From positions 1 through 64,000 of the forward strand of contig JBAZLV010000003.1 in assembly GCA_041650055.1 (NCBI GenBank): 64,000 nt of DNA, read 5' to 3'. The notes below the pieces were generated by a model. The model made no database searches. It saw nothing but the letters and a program-made list of their open reading frames with translations, and had not been told where the DNA came from. Of this stretch, positions 44,270 through 53,456 are shown one piece after another. Position 1 is the stretch's first letter, and every line of letters starts with the position of its first letter. Made by a program: the position numbers and the translations under genes. The stretch comes from JBAZLV01 sp041650055. GTDB taxonomy: Bacteria; Nitrospirota; UBA9217.

Positions 44270-44998
44270 ATGGAACCGAAGTTCGACGAATTGTATAAAC
44301 AGGGAATGGAAGCATTCGAGAAAAATGATTATCAAAAGGCCGAGAGTCTGTTTGAAGAATGTCTCATTATCAATCCGCAGTTTGCCGACATTTTAAATAA
44401 AATGGGCATTATTTATCACCATACAAACCGGCTGCAAAAAGCGGCAAAGACATTCGAGAAGGCCCTTGCGTTAAACCCCGCCTATACGGAAGCATCTCTG
44501 AACCTTGCCATCACGTACAGCAATCTCGGAAAATACGAACAGTCGCGAAAGGTGTTTGAACGGGCTGCCCATTTCATGAAGGAGCCGGTTGAAAAAGCTC
44601 AATCAGAATCCGGAGCGATCGATCCTTTTATCCGCGGCAAGTTATCTGATGAGCATCTGCGTATCGGAAACATGTATTCTCAACTGGGTCTTCTGGATGA
44701 AGCGATCGATGAATATCGCAAGGCATTGCGTCTTTCCCCGAATTTTGTTGATATCATTACCCAGCTGGGAATCGCCCTGCGGGACAAAGGGCGCTATGAT
44801 GATGCGATTGCTGAATTCAATAAAGCCAAAGAAAATAATCCTCGCTATATTCCCGCGCGGCTTCATCTCGGGATTGCCTATTATTCCCAGGGGTTTTATG
44901 GACGCGCCGAGGAAGAGTGGAGGGAAGCCCTGATCTTTGATCCTGACAACGCTACGGTGCGTGCCTATTTGAATTTCATCCGACCCAAAGAAGCCTGA
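44270..44998 (+). CDS. Tetratricopeptide repeat protein
   Basis: A 242-residue all-helical protein made of about six TPR units. Repeats 1-3 lie at about 1-105 (AESLFEECLIINPQFADILNKMG, AAKTFEKALALNPAYTEASLNLA) and the later ones at about 130-235 (AIDEYRKALRLSPNFVDIITQLG, AIAEFNKAKENNPRYIPARLHLG). No signal peptide is seen from this start, so it is probably cytosolic. It is 13 bp upstream of the first ATPase gene, so co-transcribed. Partner unknown. Confidence 0.88.
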   Translation: MEPKFDELYKQGMEAFEKNDYQKAESLFEECLIINPQFADILNKMGIIYHHTNRLQKAAKTFEKALALNPAYTEASLNLAITYSNLGKYEQSRKVFERAAHFMKEPVEKAQSESGAIDPFIRGKLSDEHLRIGNMYSQLGLLDEAIDEYRKALRLSPNFVDIITQLGIALRDKGRYDDAIAEFNKAKENNPRYIPARLHLGIAYYSQGFYGRAEEEWREALIFDPDNATVRAYLNFIRPKEA

Positions 44999-45011
44999 CG
45001 GAGCTTTAGCA

Positions 45012-45974
45012 GTGCCTCTTCTCGATATACAGGACCTCACGGCGCAGTTTTCCACGAAAGCCGGCATTCTTACGGCGGTCAATCATCTCAGCCTGAAACT
45101 TGAAAAGGGCCGGGTGCTTGGTCTTGTAGGAGAATCAGGATGTGGCAAGACTATTACCGCGCTTTCCATTCTTAATCTGGTTCCTCCTCCCGGAAAAATC
45201 GCCACTGGTAAAATTTTTTTTGAAGGCCGCGATCTCCTTTCCCTTTCAGAGGAAGAACTGCGTTCCATCCGGGGTGCGCGCATTGCGATGATTTTTCAGG
45301 AGCCCATGACCGCGCTCAACCCGGTCCTTACCGTAGGAACCCAGATTTCCGAAGTTCTGACCACCCATACAAAGAGCACACGAGACGAGGCTCTCCATGC
45401 CTCCATCGAACTCCTGCGGTCTGTGGGGATTCCGTCTCCGGAGAAGCGCGTGCATGAATATCCGCACCAGCTCTCAGGAGGCATGCGGCAGCGGGTCATT
45501 ATTGCCATGGCCATTGCATGCAAACCGTCTCTTGTTCTGGCGGATGAACCGACAACCGCGCTTGATGTCACGATCCAGGCGCATATTCTCGAACTCTTAG
45601 GCAGCATCCAGGCTGAGATGGGTATGGCCATGATCCTCGTGACGCATGATCTCGGATTGATCGCCGAGCGTGCGCATGAAGTTGCTGTTATGTATGCAGG
45701 CAGGATTGTTGAACAGGCAGAGACACGCGAACTTTTCAGCGATCCGCGCCACCCGTATACGCGCGGGCTGATGGCTTCGGTTCCCCGGCCGGGACAGGAA
45801 AGGAAAAAAAGGCTGCAAACCATCACCGGCTCAGTGCCTCCGCTGAACAACCTTCCTGTTGGATGCGCATTTAAAACTCGATGCGATCTAAAAACAGCTC
45901 ATTGTGAACAAGAACCAGAGCTTGTTGAAGTGAAACCGGGACATTGGGTTCGCTGTTGGCATATATATGCATAG
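45012..45974 (+). CDS. dppD: Oligopeptide/dipeptide ABC transporter ATPase (DppD/OppD type)
   Basis: A 320-residue ATPase with Walker A GESGCGKTIT, signature LSGGMRQRV, Walker B LVLADEPTTALD and the H-loop LVTHDLG. The C-terminal oligopeptide-type domain with cysteines (VGCAFKTRCDLKTAHCEQEPEL) may hold a 4Fe-4S cluster, as found in several family members. The start is a GTG with GGAG upstream. Its likely membrane partners are the permeases at 8546-10362. Confidence 0.94.
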   Translation: MPLLDIQDLTAQFSTKAGILTAVNHLSLKLEKGRVLGLVGESGCGKTITALSILNLVPPPGKIATGKIFFEGRDLLSLSEEELRSIRGARIAMIFQEPMTALNPVLTVGTQISEVLTTHTKSTRDEALHASIELLRSVGIPSPEKRVHEYPHQLSGGMRQRVIIAMAIACKPSLVLADEPTTALDVTIQAHILELLGSIQAEMGMAMILVTHDLGLIAERAHEVAVMYAGRIVEQAETRELFSDPRHPYTRGLMASVPRPGQERKKRLQTITGSVPPLNNLPVGCAFKTRCDLKTAHCEQEPELVEVKPGHWVRCWHIYA

Positions 45975-46010
45975 CTGATCCGATTTCTCGAACAATATGA
46001 GAATCGTAAT

Positions 46011-46982
46011 ATGATAGGAATGATGAATCCAATTCTTGTTCTTGAAAATCTGTATAAATTTTTTCCGGTGAAATCCGGTCCTGGGAAAAAGCTGGTGGCA
46101 AAGGCTGTGGACGGGGTCAGTTTGACGGTTGATTCCGGGAGCGTTATCGGGCTTGTGGGAGAAAGTGGTTGCGGAAAATCAACACTCGGACGGCTTGCCC
46201 TGAGGCTTCTTGAACCAACGTCCGGAACGGTTTTTTTTGAAGGCAGAGATATCGGAACGCTCACCAAGCACGAGCTTCGATCGCTTCGAAAAAAAATGCA
46301 GATCATATTCCAGGACCCGTTTGCTTCGCTCAATCCCCGGATGCGCGTTCAGGAAATTGTGACCGAGCCCCTTGTCATCCATAAGCTTGCATCACCAGTC
46401 GAATTGGAAGGGCGTGCAGCAGCTTTGCTTGAAAAAGTCGGAATGAGTCCTGATTCGCTTCGACGATATCCGCATGAATTCTCCGGAGGCCAGCGACAGC
46501 GGATCGGAATTGCACGGGCGCTTGCAAGCGAGCCGTTGCTTATTGTTGCCGATGAGCCGGTATCCGCATTGGACGTTTCCGTACAGGCACAGATTATGAA
46601 TCTGCTCGGCTATCTGCGCGATCAGTTGAATATCTCCTTTTTATTCATTGCGCATGATCTGAACATTGTCCGTCATTTTTCCGATCGTGTTGCTGTCATG
46701 TATCTGGGAAAGATCGTGGAATCAGGGCCGGCTGAAGCGGTCTATCAGAACCCGTCTCATCCCTATACGGAGGCACTGCTTGCCGATATTCCTGTGCCGG
46801 ATCCAACCGCACAGAAAAAACATATTCTGTTGAAGGGAGATATCCCGAGCCCGGTAAACATTCCGCCCGGCTGCAGGTTCCATACCCGCTGTCTGTATCG
46901 ATTTGAGCCGTGCGACAAGATCGTTCCCAGAACAATCGACCTTGGTCGCGGCCATTTCGTTGCCTGTCATTTACGCGGCTAA
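46011..46982 (+). CDS. dppF: Oligopeptide/dipeptide ABC transporter ATPase (DppF/OppF type)
   Basis: A 323-residue second ATPase with Walker A GESGCGKSTLG, signature FSGGQRQRIGIA, Walker B LIVADEPVSALD and FIAHDL. The C-terminus PPGCRFHTRCLYRFEPCDKI again has the Cys pattern of this subfamily. It forms a heterodimer with the preceding protein. The start may be ATG 46011 or ATG 46023 (MNPILVLENL); the difference is four residues. Confidence 0.94.
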   Translation: MIGMMNPILVLENLYKFFPVKSGPGKKLVAKAVDGVSLTVDSGSVIGLVGESGCGKSTLGRLALRLLEPTSGTVFFEGRDIGTLTKHELRSLRKKMQIIFQDPFASLNPRMRVQEIVTEPLVIHKLASPVELEGRAAALLEKVGMSPDSLRRYPHEFSGGQRQRIGIARALASEPLLIVADEPVSALDVSVQAQIMNLLGYLRDQLNISFLFIAHDLNIVRHFSDRVAVMYLGKIVESGPAEAVYQNPSHPYTEALLADIPVPDPTAQKKHILLKGDIPSPVNIPPGCRFHTRCLYRFEPCDKIVPRTIDLGRGHFVACHLRG

Positions 46983-47016
46983 TGCTGTCCAAAGAGCATG
47001 AGGGCGTTCAGATAAT

Positions 47017-48252
47017 CTAGCTTGCAACAGGATGCTCGGGAATCTGATCAAAGAGAACAGGATCCGGAAGGGGCTGGCCGCTGTTCAAGGAGGGAAGAAT
47101 CAGCGGATCTTTTACGTTTCCCTGTAATTCCTTTTTCAGAACCATAAAAAACGTATGAATGATATGCGGATCGAACTGCGTGCCGCTGCATCTCAGAATT
47201 TCATAATACGCTTCTTCGAGTGTCAACTTCCTTCGATATGGACGGTCGGTTGTCATGGCATCAAAGGCATCGGCCAGTGCAAGAATCTTTACTCCTTCAC
47301 TCAACTCGCTTGATCCCAATGCATCCGGATATCCTTTTCCATCCACCCTTTCATGATGATGCCGGACAAAATACTCAATATCTTTCCAGGGGAATTTGAC
47401 CTTCGAAAGGATATCATAAGATATCTGCGGATGTTTTTTAATCTCACATTCCTCGGGGGTTGTCAATTTTTCGCCCTTGTTGATGATTTCCCGGTCAACG
47501 ATAATTTTGCCAATGTCATGCAAAAGACCGGCAACATGCATGCCTTCCAGTGCCAGGGGTTTCCACCCGAGTTCCCGCGCAATGGCAACGGAATAATTTG
47601 CAACTCGCGAGGAGTGATCTTTCGTATAGTCATCTTTTGCATCAATCGCGGCTGCAAACGCCTGAATCGTGTCATGATATATTTTCTGCATGGTGGTGTA
47701 GAGCCGCTTGTTTTCGGATACCTTTTTGGTGAGCTCGAGAAACAGGCGGGCATTATACAAGGTCATTGCCGTTTGATGCGCAATGATCCTGAGGATATCC
47801 CTGTCTTCGGAACGATAGACTGCATTCCCAAGTTTTTTCCCAAGCGTTATGGCTCCGACCAGATTTCCTTTGATCCAGAGCGGAATAAAAATCTTTGTTT
47901 GTAGTTTTGCAAACAGCTCCTGGTTCTGGCGATAGAACATTGTTTTGGCCAGAGCATGCATGTCATGCGGGTCGTTCATTTTAAGACGCTTGATATGGCG
48001 GGCCACCACCGTAAGCCTGATTTCTTTTTTGCTTTTACCACGAAGACCTTTGTCCACCAGGTGAAGAAAACATTTTTTTTGAGGATCGTAAACAAACACC
48101 GCTGCCGTGGGAACGGAAAATATTCCGGTTACCATATACAGGGCTGCTTTCATTTTTTTTGCCAGTTCTTTTGAAGAACTCACTTCCTGGCCCAAGTCAA
48201 CGAGAGATTCCATGCTGAACAACAACCGCTTGAGCTGAACACTTTTATTCAT
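47017..48252 (-). CDS. GAF and HD-GYP domain protein (probable c-di-GMP phosphodiesterase)
   Basis: A 411-residue protein with a GAF-like sensor (about 15-165) and an HD-GYP domain (about 190-385). HD-GYP motifs are complete: SSRVANYSVAIARELGW, LLHDIGKIIVD, HPQISYDIL, HHERVDGKGYP (the GYP variant signature) and DAFDAMTTDRPYR. It should hydrolyse c-di-GMP, probably to pGpG or GMP. No membrane segments. It is the last gene of the four-gene signalling operon, 4 bp after STAS. Confidence 0.92.
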   Translation of the reverse strand: MNKSVQLKRLLFSMESLVDLGQEVSSSKELAKKMKAALYMVTGIFSVPTAAVFVYDPQKKCFLHLVDKGLRGKSKKEIRLTVVARHIKRLKMNDPHDMHALAKTMFYRQNQELFAKLQTKIFIPLWIKGNLVGAITLGKKLGNAVYRSEDRDILRIIAHQTAMTLYNARLFLELTKKVSENKRLYTTMQKIYHDTIQAFAAAIDAKDDYTKDHSSRVANYSVAIARELGWKPLALEGMHVAGLLHDIGKIIVDREIINKGEKLTTPEECEIKKHPQISYDILSKVKFPWKDIEYFVRHHHERVDGKGYPDALGSSELSEGVKILALADAFDAMTTDRPYRRKLTLEEAYYEILRCSGTQFDPHIIHTFFMVLKKELQGNVKDPLILPSLNSGQPLPDPVLFDQIPEHPVAS

Positions 48253-48256
48253 TTGT

Positions 48257-48610
48257 TTAACCTCGTCCGTTCAAAAACGTAATTGCTTCCTCTTCGTTGG
48301 AAAAAACCTTAACGTGTTTTATCAGGCCAACCATATCAAAAATATCACAATGAATTTTTTTGAGATTGGTGAAGCACAAAAGGCTGTCGTACTCGCGTGT
48401 TTTTTGAACAATTCCCGTAAAGATGGAAATCCCGATCGTGTTGATGAACTGAACATCCGCAAAATTGACCACTAACTTTCTGATTCCCCGGCCCAGAAAC
48501 TGTTCGCTTGTCTTTTCAAGCCGAATGGCACCCATATCGTTGATATATCCCCGGGGGGTGATAACGGCCACATCCTGGGCGGATCGAGATGATATGGAAA
48601 AATTATTCAC
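48257..48610 (-). CDS. STAS domain anti-anti-sigma-like protein
   Basis: A 117-residue STAS protein of the SpoIIAA/RsbV type (DVAVITPRGYINDMGAIRLE, RKLVVNFADVQFINTIGISIF). The usual phospho-site D-S-S-G appears as N-T-I-G, so a threonine stands where the kinase target serine normally lies. It starts with GTG and overlaps the kinase-domain gene upstream by 8 bp, the expected layout for a partner-switching pair. Confidence 0.9.
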   Translation of the reverse strand: MNNFSISSRSAQDVAVITPRGYINDMGAIRLEKTSEQFLGRGIRKLVVNFADVQFINTIGISIFTGIVQKTREYDSLLCFTNLKKIHCDIFDMVGLIKHVKVFSNEEEAITFLNGRG

Positions 48611-50279
48611 GGTTTTTGAACTCCTCTTTTTTACCAGACATTGCTTTGTTGAAGGTTTTGATCAATACAGTTTTCATTCCTCGGGCGGTTTTTTCAAATC
48701 GGACTTCGTCGGCAACGCGCTTCATCAGTTTAATTCCCCATCCCCGGCCCGGCGTTTTCATCCCCTCGCGGTCTCCAAACGGCTCCCCGGTCTGCTGGAC
48801 AACGAATTCCCGGCCGCTGCTTTCAATCCCGATTTCCATACGGTTTTCTTCCACAATGACGCTCAGGTAGATTTTTCGTTCAGCTCCTCCGCTGTGCTCT
48901 ATGGCATTAATGCACGATTCAATAACAGCGATCTGGAGCTGGCCTATCGTGTCCTGGTCAAAGCCAAGGTTTTTTCCTATTTGATCCAGACACTGTGCGG
49001 CAACGAGCTCCGCCTCTTTTGCCATGGGCAATACTAAATCAAAACGGGTCATGTCTGATTTTTGCGGCAGCAGACGATCCAGGAATTCCTGTTGCAGATC
49101 ATGAGCCGGTTGTGCAAGTATTTCTTTTTGAAACAGAGCCTCGATAACATCCCGCAGCACCAGGTCTTCAACCGGCCGCATGACTCCGAATGCACCCTCA
49201 ATGAAACCTGCACCATACAAACCATGCACGATGGTTTCAAGTTCAGCCGTTGTTCCCTCAAATGATTCCGCAATCTGCTCAAGGGAAAGCGGTTCGCGAG
49301 AGTGGTACGTCTTATAACACAGAGAAAGAGCGATTTTTCTGCTGCTGAAATTGGAAAAACTATTTTTAAAAACAGAGGTCCAGAAACCCGAAAGACGTCC
49401 TTCAATAAGTTCTTCACAATACGCATTCCAGAAGTCCCTGTCCGTATTCTGAGCGGTTACTCCTGCTTTTGTGCAAAGGCAGGTCAGATACAAGGGGTTT
49501 CCGCCGAGCCGGCGCACGAGGAGGGGAGGGATTGCTCCCTTGCTTTGCTGCCGTTCCAGAAGAGACTGCGCCAAAGACAAGGCATCGGCATATTCAAGAG
49601 GTTTCAGTGCCACATGTTCGAGCAAACCTGCAACCGGCATTTCAAGAATCTCATTCGTATTTCCGGTGATGATGTATGGCGCTTTGTTACGCGTGATCGG
49701 ATCATCAAAGAGGGAAACCAGCCGGTGATCCGGAGCCGCTCCCAGGGAAAGTTCTTTTAACCGGTGAAATTCATCGAGTAGAATTGCAACTGGAATGCCT
49801 GTTTTGAGTATTGACTGATGCGGAGCTTCGAGGGCAACTCGAAGAGCGCTGATTGGATCCGCAGCTCGTTCATACTCCCTGATAATTGTTTTTACCCACG
49901 AGGCGCCGCGATCCTCAGCCAGCAGAGATACGTCCCGCAGGGACATGCCTTCATACGAAAAAAGCGCCTGTTCTTTTTTCTCGAATGCAAGCCTTTGACA
50001 CAGGAATTGTACGAGATACGTTCTGGAAAACGCTTCAACCGAAAGCAGCGCGTCATGTACTGAGTAATAAAAAGGGGCAACCCGGTCCTGCTTCCAGAAC
50101 AGCAAACCGAAAAGCTGCTTCAGGAATTCTGTTTTGCCTATTCCACGCATGCCGGCAAGCATTATGCTTCGAGTCATACCAATACCAGCCTGACAAATTT
50201 TTTCGTACCTGTTTGTCAGTTCGTTGTGGCGTCCGATATAGTCACTATTTGGAAGCGTATTAAAGGGCATGCTATGCAT
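48603..50279 (-). CDS. AAA/STAND-type ATPase fused to an RsbW-like anti-sigma kinase domain
   Basis: A 558-residue fusion. Residues 1-330 are a P-loop ATPase of the Orc/ATPase_2 kind, with Walker A GMRGIGKT (43-50), Walker B VAILLDEFHRL (about 165-175), and a winged-helix-like region after it. Residues about 420-550 are a HATPase_c_2 domain as in RsbW and SpoIIAB: N-box IAVIESCINAIEHSG, a weak G1 box (IESSG) and the G2 box GRGWGIKLMKRVADEV. The likely partner is the STAS protein encoded immediately downstream. The ATPase part may sense a ligand or oligomer state and gate the kinase. ATG 50279 overlaps the cyclase gene by 8 bp. This architecture is uncommon. Confidence 0.88.
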   Translation of the reverse strand: MHSMPFNTLPNSDYIGRHNELTNRYEKICQAGIGMTRSIMLAGMRGIGKTEFLKQLFGLLFWKQDRVAPFYYSVHDALLSVEAFSRTYLVQFLCQRLAFEKKEQALFSYEGMSLRDVSLLAEDRGASWVKTIIREYERAADPISALRVALEAPHQSILKTGIPVAILLDEFHRLKELSLGAAPDHRLVSLFDDPITRNKAPYIITGNTNEILEMPVAGLLEHVALKPLEYADALSLAQSLLERQQSKGAIPPLLVRRLGGNPLYLTCLCTKAGVTAQNTDRDFWNAYCEELIEGRLSGFWTSVFKNSFSNFSSRKIALSLCYKTYHSREPLSLEQIAESFEGTTAELETIVHGLYGAGFIEGAFGVMRPVEDLVLRDVIEALFQKEILAQPAHDLQQEFLDRLLPQKSDMTRFDLVLPMAKEAELVAAQCLDQIGKNLGFDQDTIGQLQIAVIESCINAIEHSGGAERKIYLSVIVEENRMEIGIESSGREFVVQQTGEPFGDREGMKTPGRGWGIKLMKRVADEVRFEKTARGMKTVLIKTFNKAMSGKKEEFKNRE

Positions 50280-52296
50280 GTACCTCGATCACGTTTTTGC
50301 CCATTTTTTTTGCCCGGTACAGGGCTTTGTCAACATGCTCCAGAAGCAGTTCACTGGTATCTCCATGGTCGGGATAGCAAACAATTCCCAGACTTGCGGT
50401 CAGATTGAGCGGCCGCGGATGAAGCGCATCGAACGGAAGAACCGTCGTTTGTTCAACGCTGGTTCGCAGCCGCTCAGCAAGTTCCCGCGCCATGTCTTGC
50501 GGAGTTTCCGGCAGGAGAACAAGGAACTCATCTCCGCCGATTCGCGCAAGAACATCTGTTGAGCGTATATTCTGGAGCAGCAGCTGCGCAATGCGCTGAA
50601 GGATGGTATCACCGAATAAATGGCCGAAGGTATCGTTGCAATATTTGAACTCATCCAGATCAAGCATACAGAGACTGAAGACGTGACCATGCCGTTTGCA
50701 TCGTGCCAATTCATTCTGTAACTGTTCGAGCAGGTAACGACGGTTAAAAAGCCCGGTCAGGGGATCGGTAACAGCAAGTTTTTTCATGTCCTGTAATGTA
50801 TTGAAACAGGCGTTCCGTTCCATGGTTATGGCGGCATGGGTCGTGAAGGACTGGATAATCTTGAGGTCTTCCGCCTGAAAAGGTTCTCCGTTTTCCTTGT
50901 CTGCCAGATTGACAACACCGAGTATGCGGTCTCCCACCTTTAACGGCAGACTTATGCATGACGCAGTTTTGTAATGGCTTCTCCTGGTTTGCCTGATCCG
51001 TGGATCACGCTCGATGTCTTCGATGACAAGAGGTTCCCCGGTTTCAGCCACCTTGCCGGCAATCCCTGTACCCCTCTGGATCTTGAGTTGTTCGGTCGCT
51101 GCCTCATGCATGGTTCCTCTTGTTGCCTTGATACGAAGACAATTCGTTTCATGGTCAAGCAGCATGACCGATCCGCGGCTGGCCGCGGCCAATGTCGCTG
51201 ATTTTTCGAGAATGGCGTGCAGCATGGCTGTCTGATCCTGAATGGGTGCAAGGGTTTTCGTCAGCTCGGGAACCGAGGCAAGCCGGTTGAATTTTACCTG
51301 CAATTCCTGATGCCGCTGACAACGCTCCTGGGAAAGACCGGCCTGACGGCAGAACAACGAAATAATGTGTTTCTCGTCTTCCATGAGGACCATATCGCAT
51401 ATTCGAACGATTGCGGCCAGCTTCTGATTCACCCTGATCGGGAAAAAATACAAGGCACCCATACCATTCAGAAAATCGGCGGTAGGATCCTGAACGGGTT
51501 CTGCTGAAAGAACCCAGTCATTTTTCAGCAGGTCCTGCACCAGCGCATCATGTGCATGAATGCGGATTGCTTCCGGAGGAGTGGAGCCTTTTGCGAGGTT
51601 GTGTCTGCTGATATATGAGCTTTGTTCAGGATCAAAGGGAAGAATGGCAAGATTTTCTATATCGAGCAGTTCGGCAAGCTTGTTCATCAAATCCTGCAAG
51701 AATGCTTCAGGACTTTCTTCCGATATGTTCTGCCAGGTTCCGAGAACCTGTTTGAGATTCCCAAACTTTCTTCTCATGAGGAGGGCTTCCCGGGAATTTT
51801 TTAACAAGCGGGGAATGAATTCTGAAATAAAATCACATGCGCGCATTGCATCCTGCGTGCTCGTGAAGGAAAGCGTTGTTGGAATTGTTGTATCAAGTCC
51901 TGAACTGCTCATCAGATCCATTGATTCCCGAAAATCTTCGTACGATGCATAGGACCCCTGACCAAGAATGACTGCTTTTTCCTGCAAGGCGTGAAAAGGC
52001 AGAGCGAAACTCATTATTTTGGCATAACATTTAAAAATTTCAGGTTTGCCTGCAGCAAGCGCCTTCATAAGGGAAGGCTGACAGGATGCATAACAGCGGC
52101 CTTCAAAAGAGGCATCCAGAGCAGGTTTCGCACAACAGGGTGGATTTTTTCTGGAAGAAACAAGAAGCGGCGCCCCACTTTCAGAGTAAATGCTTAACGT
52201 AAAGCCCAGCGTTTCGGACAGGATCCAAAAATAACCTTGCCAGATGTCACTTGTAAAGAGATCCCTCAGGTTTTCTTCGGGAATGGTGTTTACCAA
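50272..52296 (-). CDS. PocR-GAF-GGDEF diguanylate cyclase
   Basis: A 674-residue cytosolic protein. The N-terminal 170 residues match the PocR sensory domain (DLFTSDIWQGYFWILSETLGF...CCAKPALDASFEGRCYASC), a fold that binds small molecules and often has Cys-rich loops. Two GAF-like domains follow (about 190-330 and 335-490), and a GGDEF domain at about 505-672 has the active site RIGGDEF and an RxxD inhibitory site (RSTD) at the usual distance, so product feedback is expected. The start is TTG 52296, supported by GGAGG five bases upstream. It heads the signalling operon. Confidence 0.9.
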   Translation of the reverse strand: MVNTIPEENLRDLFTSDIWQGYFWILSETLGFTLSIYSESGAPLLVSSRKNPPCCAKPALDASFEGRCYASCQPSLMKALAAGKPEIFKCYAKIMSFALPFHALQEKAVILGQGSYASYEDFRESMDLMSSSGLDTTIPTTLSFTSTQDAMRACDFISEFIPRLLKNSREALLMRRKFGNLKQVLGTWQNISEESPEAFLQDLMNKLAELLDIENLAILPFDPEQSSYISRHNLAKGSTPPEAIRIHAHDALVQDLLKNDWVLSAEPVQDPTADFLNGMGALYFFPIRVNQKLAAIVRICDMVLMEDEKHIISLFCRQAGLSQERCQRHQELQVKFNRLASVPELTKTLAPIQDQTAMLHAILEKSATLAAASRGSVMLLDHETNCLRIKATRGTMHEAATEQLKIQRGTGIAGKVAETGEPLVIEDIERDPRIRQTRRSHYKTASCISLPLKVGDRILGVVNLADKENGEPFQAEDLKIIQSFTTHAAITMERNACFNTLQDMKKLAVTDPLTGLFNRRYLLEQLQNELARCKRHGHVFSLCMLDLDEFKYCNDTFGHLFGDTILQRIAQLLLQNIRSTDVLARIGGDEFLVLLPETPQDMARELAERLRTSVEQTTVLPFDALHPRPLNLTASLGIVCYPDHGDTSELLLEHVDKALYRAKKMGKNVIEVHA

Positions 52297-52589
52297 CGCG
52301 GCCTCCGAAAGCCGGACCTGTCATTTGATTTGCAAAACCGTGAATCGGAAGAACTGATATACAGTGTAGTGCAGCAGGTATGATCAAAAGCACATGCAGC
52401 GAGGACGCATGAACAACGATCGTACGATTATGCCAGTATTTACGTTAGTATGATTCCATACACTGCGTGAATAAAAACGAATAGATAGAAACAACACGGC
52501 GACAAAATGAAATGAAAACAGCATAAAAAGTACCACAAGAGAAATAAGGCGTCAAGAGAATTATAGGAGAAGAAAAGAGCAGGGAATGA
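52297..52589. other. 293-bp gap upstream of the signalling operon
   Basis: It lies upstream of the diguanylate cyclase gene and downstream of the CpXC gene, both on the minus strand. Apart from GGAGG just before the TTG start (on the minus strand) and a short GGCCTCCGAAAGCCGGACC hairpin near 52301-52319, no convincing promoter, ORF or repeat is seen. Confidence 0.4.
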
Positions 52590-53450
52590 TTACCAGCGCG
52601 TTGCGCTTTTTTGAACGGATCGGGACAGGATGCGTTTCATGCGAGGCATATCCTGAATATACGTCGGAATAGTGCCGAGCTTCCAAGTATATGCTTTGCC
52701 GCATTTTTCGCAGGATGCGCCTGAAAAAGACTGTTTGCAGGTATTGCAATAAATGACATAATGCCGGGAAAGGCGGCTACCGTGCTCTTTTAAGCTAATG
52801 GGCTCCTCACAGCAGATAAATTCGCTTTTCAGATCAGCACCGCACAGGCAGCGGGCATCGAGCGGCCAGGGAAGCATTTCTTCCAGCGTATACAACGCCT
52901 GATCCAGAATTTCATCAAGCTCATCGTTCGTTGTATAGCCGAGAACGCTCTCTGAAAGTTTTTTTCGAATTTCTATCATCAGGGTGTTTTCTTTGAGGAA
53001 ATGAAGGATTTTTCTGAGCCGCTCCTCTTTTCGCCGAAAACGGGAGAGTGCACGAAGGTTTTTGTTGGTCTTATACTGTTCCTGGAAATACACCAGCATC
53101 CAGATCTGCGTCATATCATAAAAGAATTCAAGCAGAGGATAATAATCATATTTTTCACGAATTGCCTGTTCCATTTCCGCACGTTTTTCCGGAATGACGG
53201 GAAAAACGGCAATCAAAAGTCCTTCTTCAAAATCTTCATAAAAAAACGGCGTATTTGAGAAATGCTGATAGCCGCAATGGACGCATTGAATAATATTGAA
53301 TTCCCATTTAAAGAGCGCTTGTTTTGCCTGCGGAGCCTTGGTAACATCAACCCAGGTGATGACCCGCGCAGAAAAATCCTGGGAGCAGTTATGGCACCGG
53401 AAATTTTCGGTGCTGTAGGCTTCTGCAAGTTTTGCGAGCAGTTTCAGCAT
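52590..53450 (-). CDS. CpXC domain zinc-ribbon protein
   Basis: A 286-residue protein. Residues about 15-75 match the CpXC domain (FRCHNCSQDFSARV... ALFKWEFNIIQCVHCGYQHF... LIAVFP), with two Cys pairs probably binding zinc. The middle is helical, and the C-terminal third has more Cys pairs (CNTCKQSFSGASCEKCGKAY and RCLCGADL). Function unknown. ATG 53450 is chosen since a -10 TATAAT ends only six bases before it; the frame continues 11 codons further upstream without support. Confidence 0.78.
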   Translation of the reverse strand: MLKLLAKLAEAYSTENFRCHNCSQDFSARVITWVDVTKAPQAKQALFKWEFNIIQCVHCGYQHFSNTPFFYEDFEEGLLIAVFPVIPEKRAEMEQAIREKYDYYPLLEFFYDMTQIWMLVYFQEQYKTNKNLRALSRFRRKEERLRKILHFLKENTLMIEIRKKLSESVLGYTTNDELDEILDQALYTLEEMLPWPLDARCLCGADLKSEFICCEEPISLKEHGSRLSRHYVIYCNTCKQSFSGASCEKCGKAYTWKLGTIPTYIQDMPRMKRILSRSVQKSATRW

Positions 53451-53456
53451 AATTTT

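Noticed and set aside
52297..52589. Small RNA or riboswitch before the cyclase gene
   Set aside because: Only a short hairpin near the ribosome site was seen; nothing resembles a c-di-GMP riboswitch.
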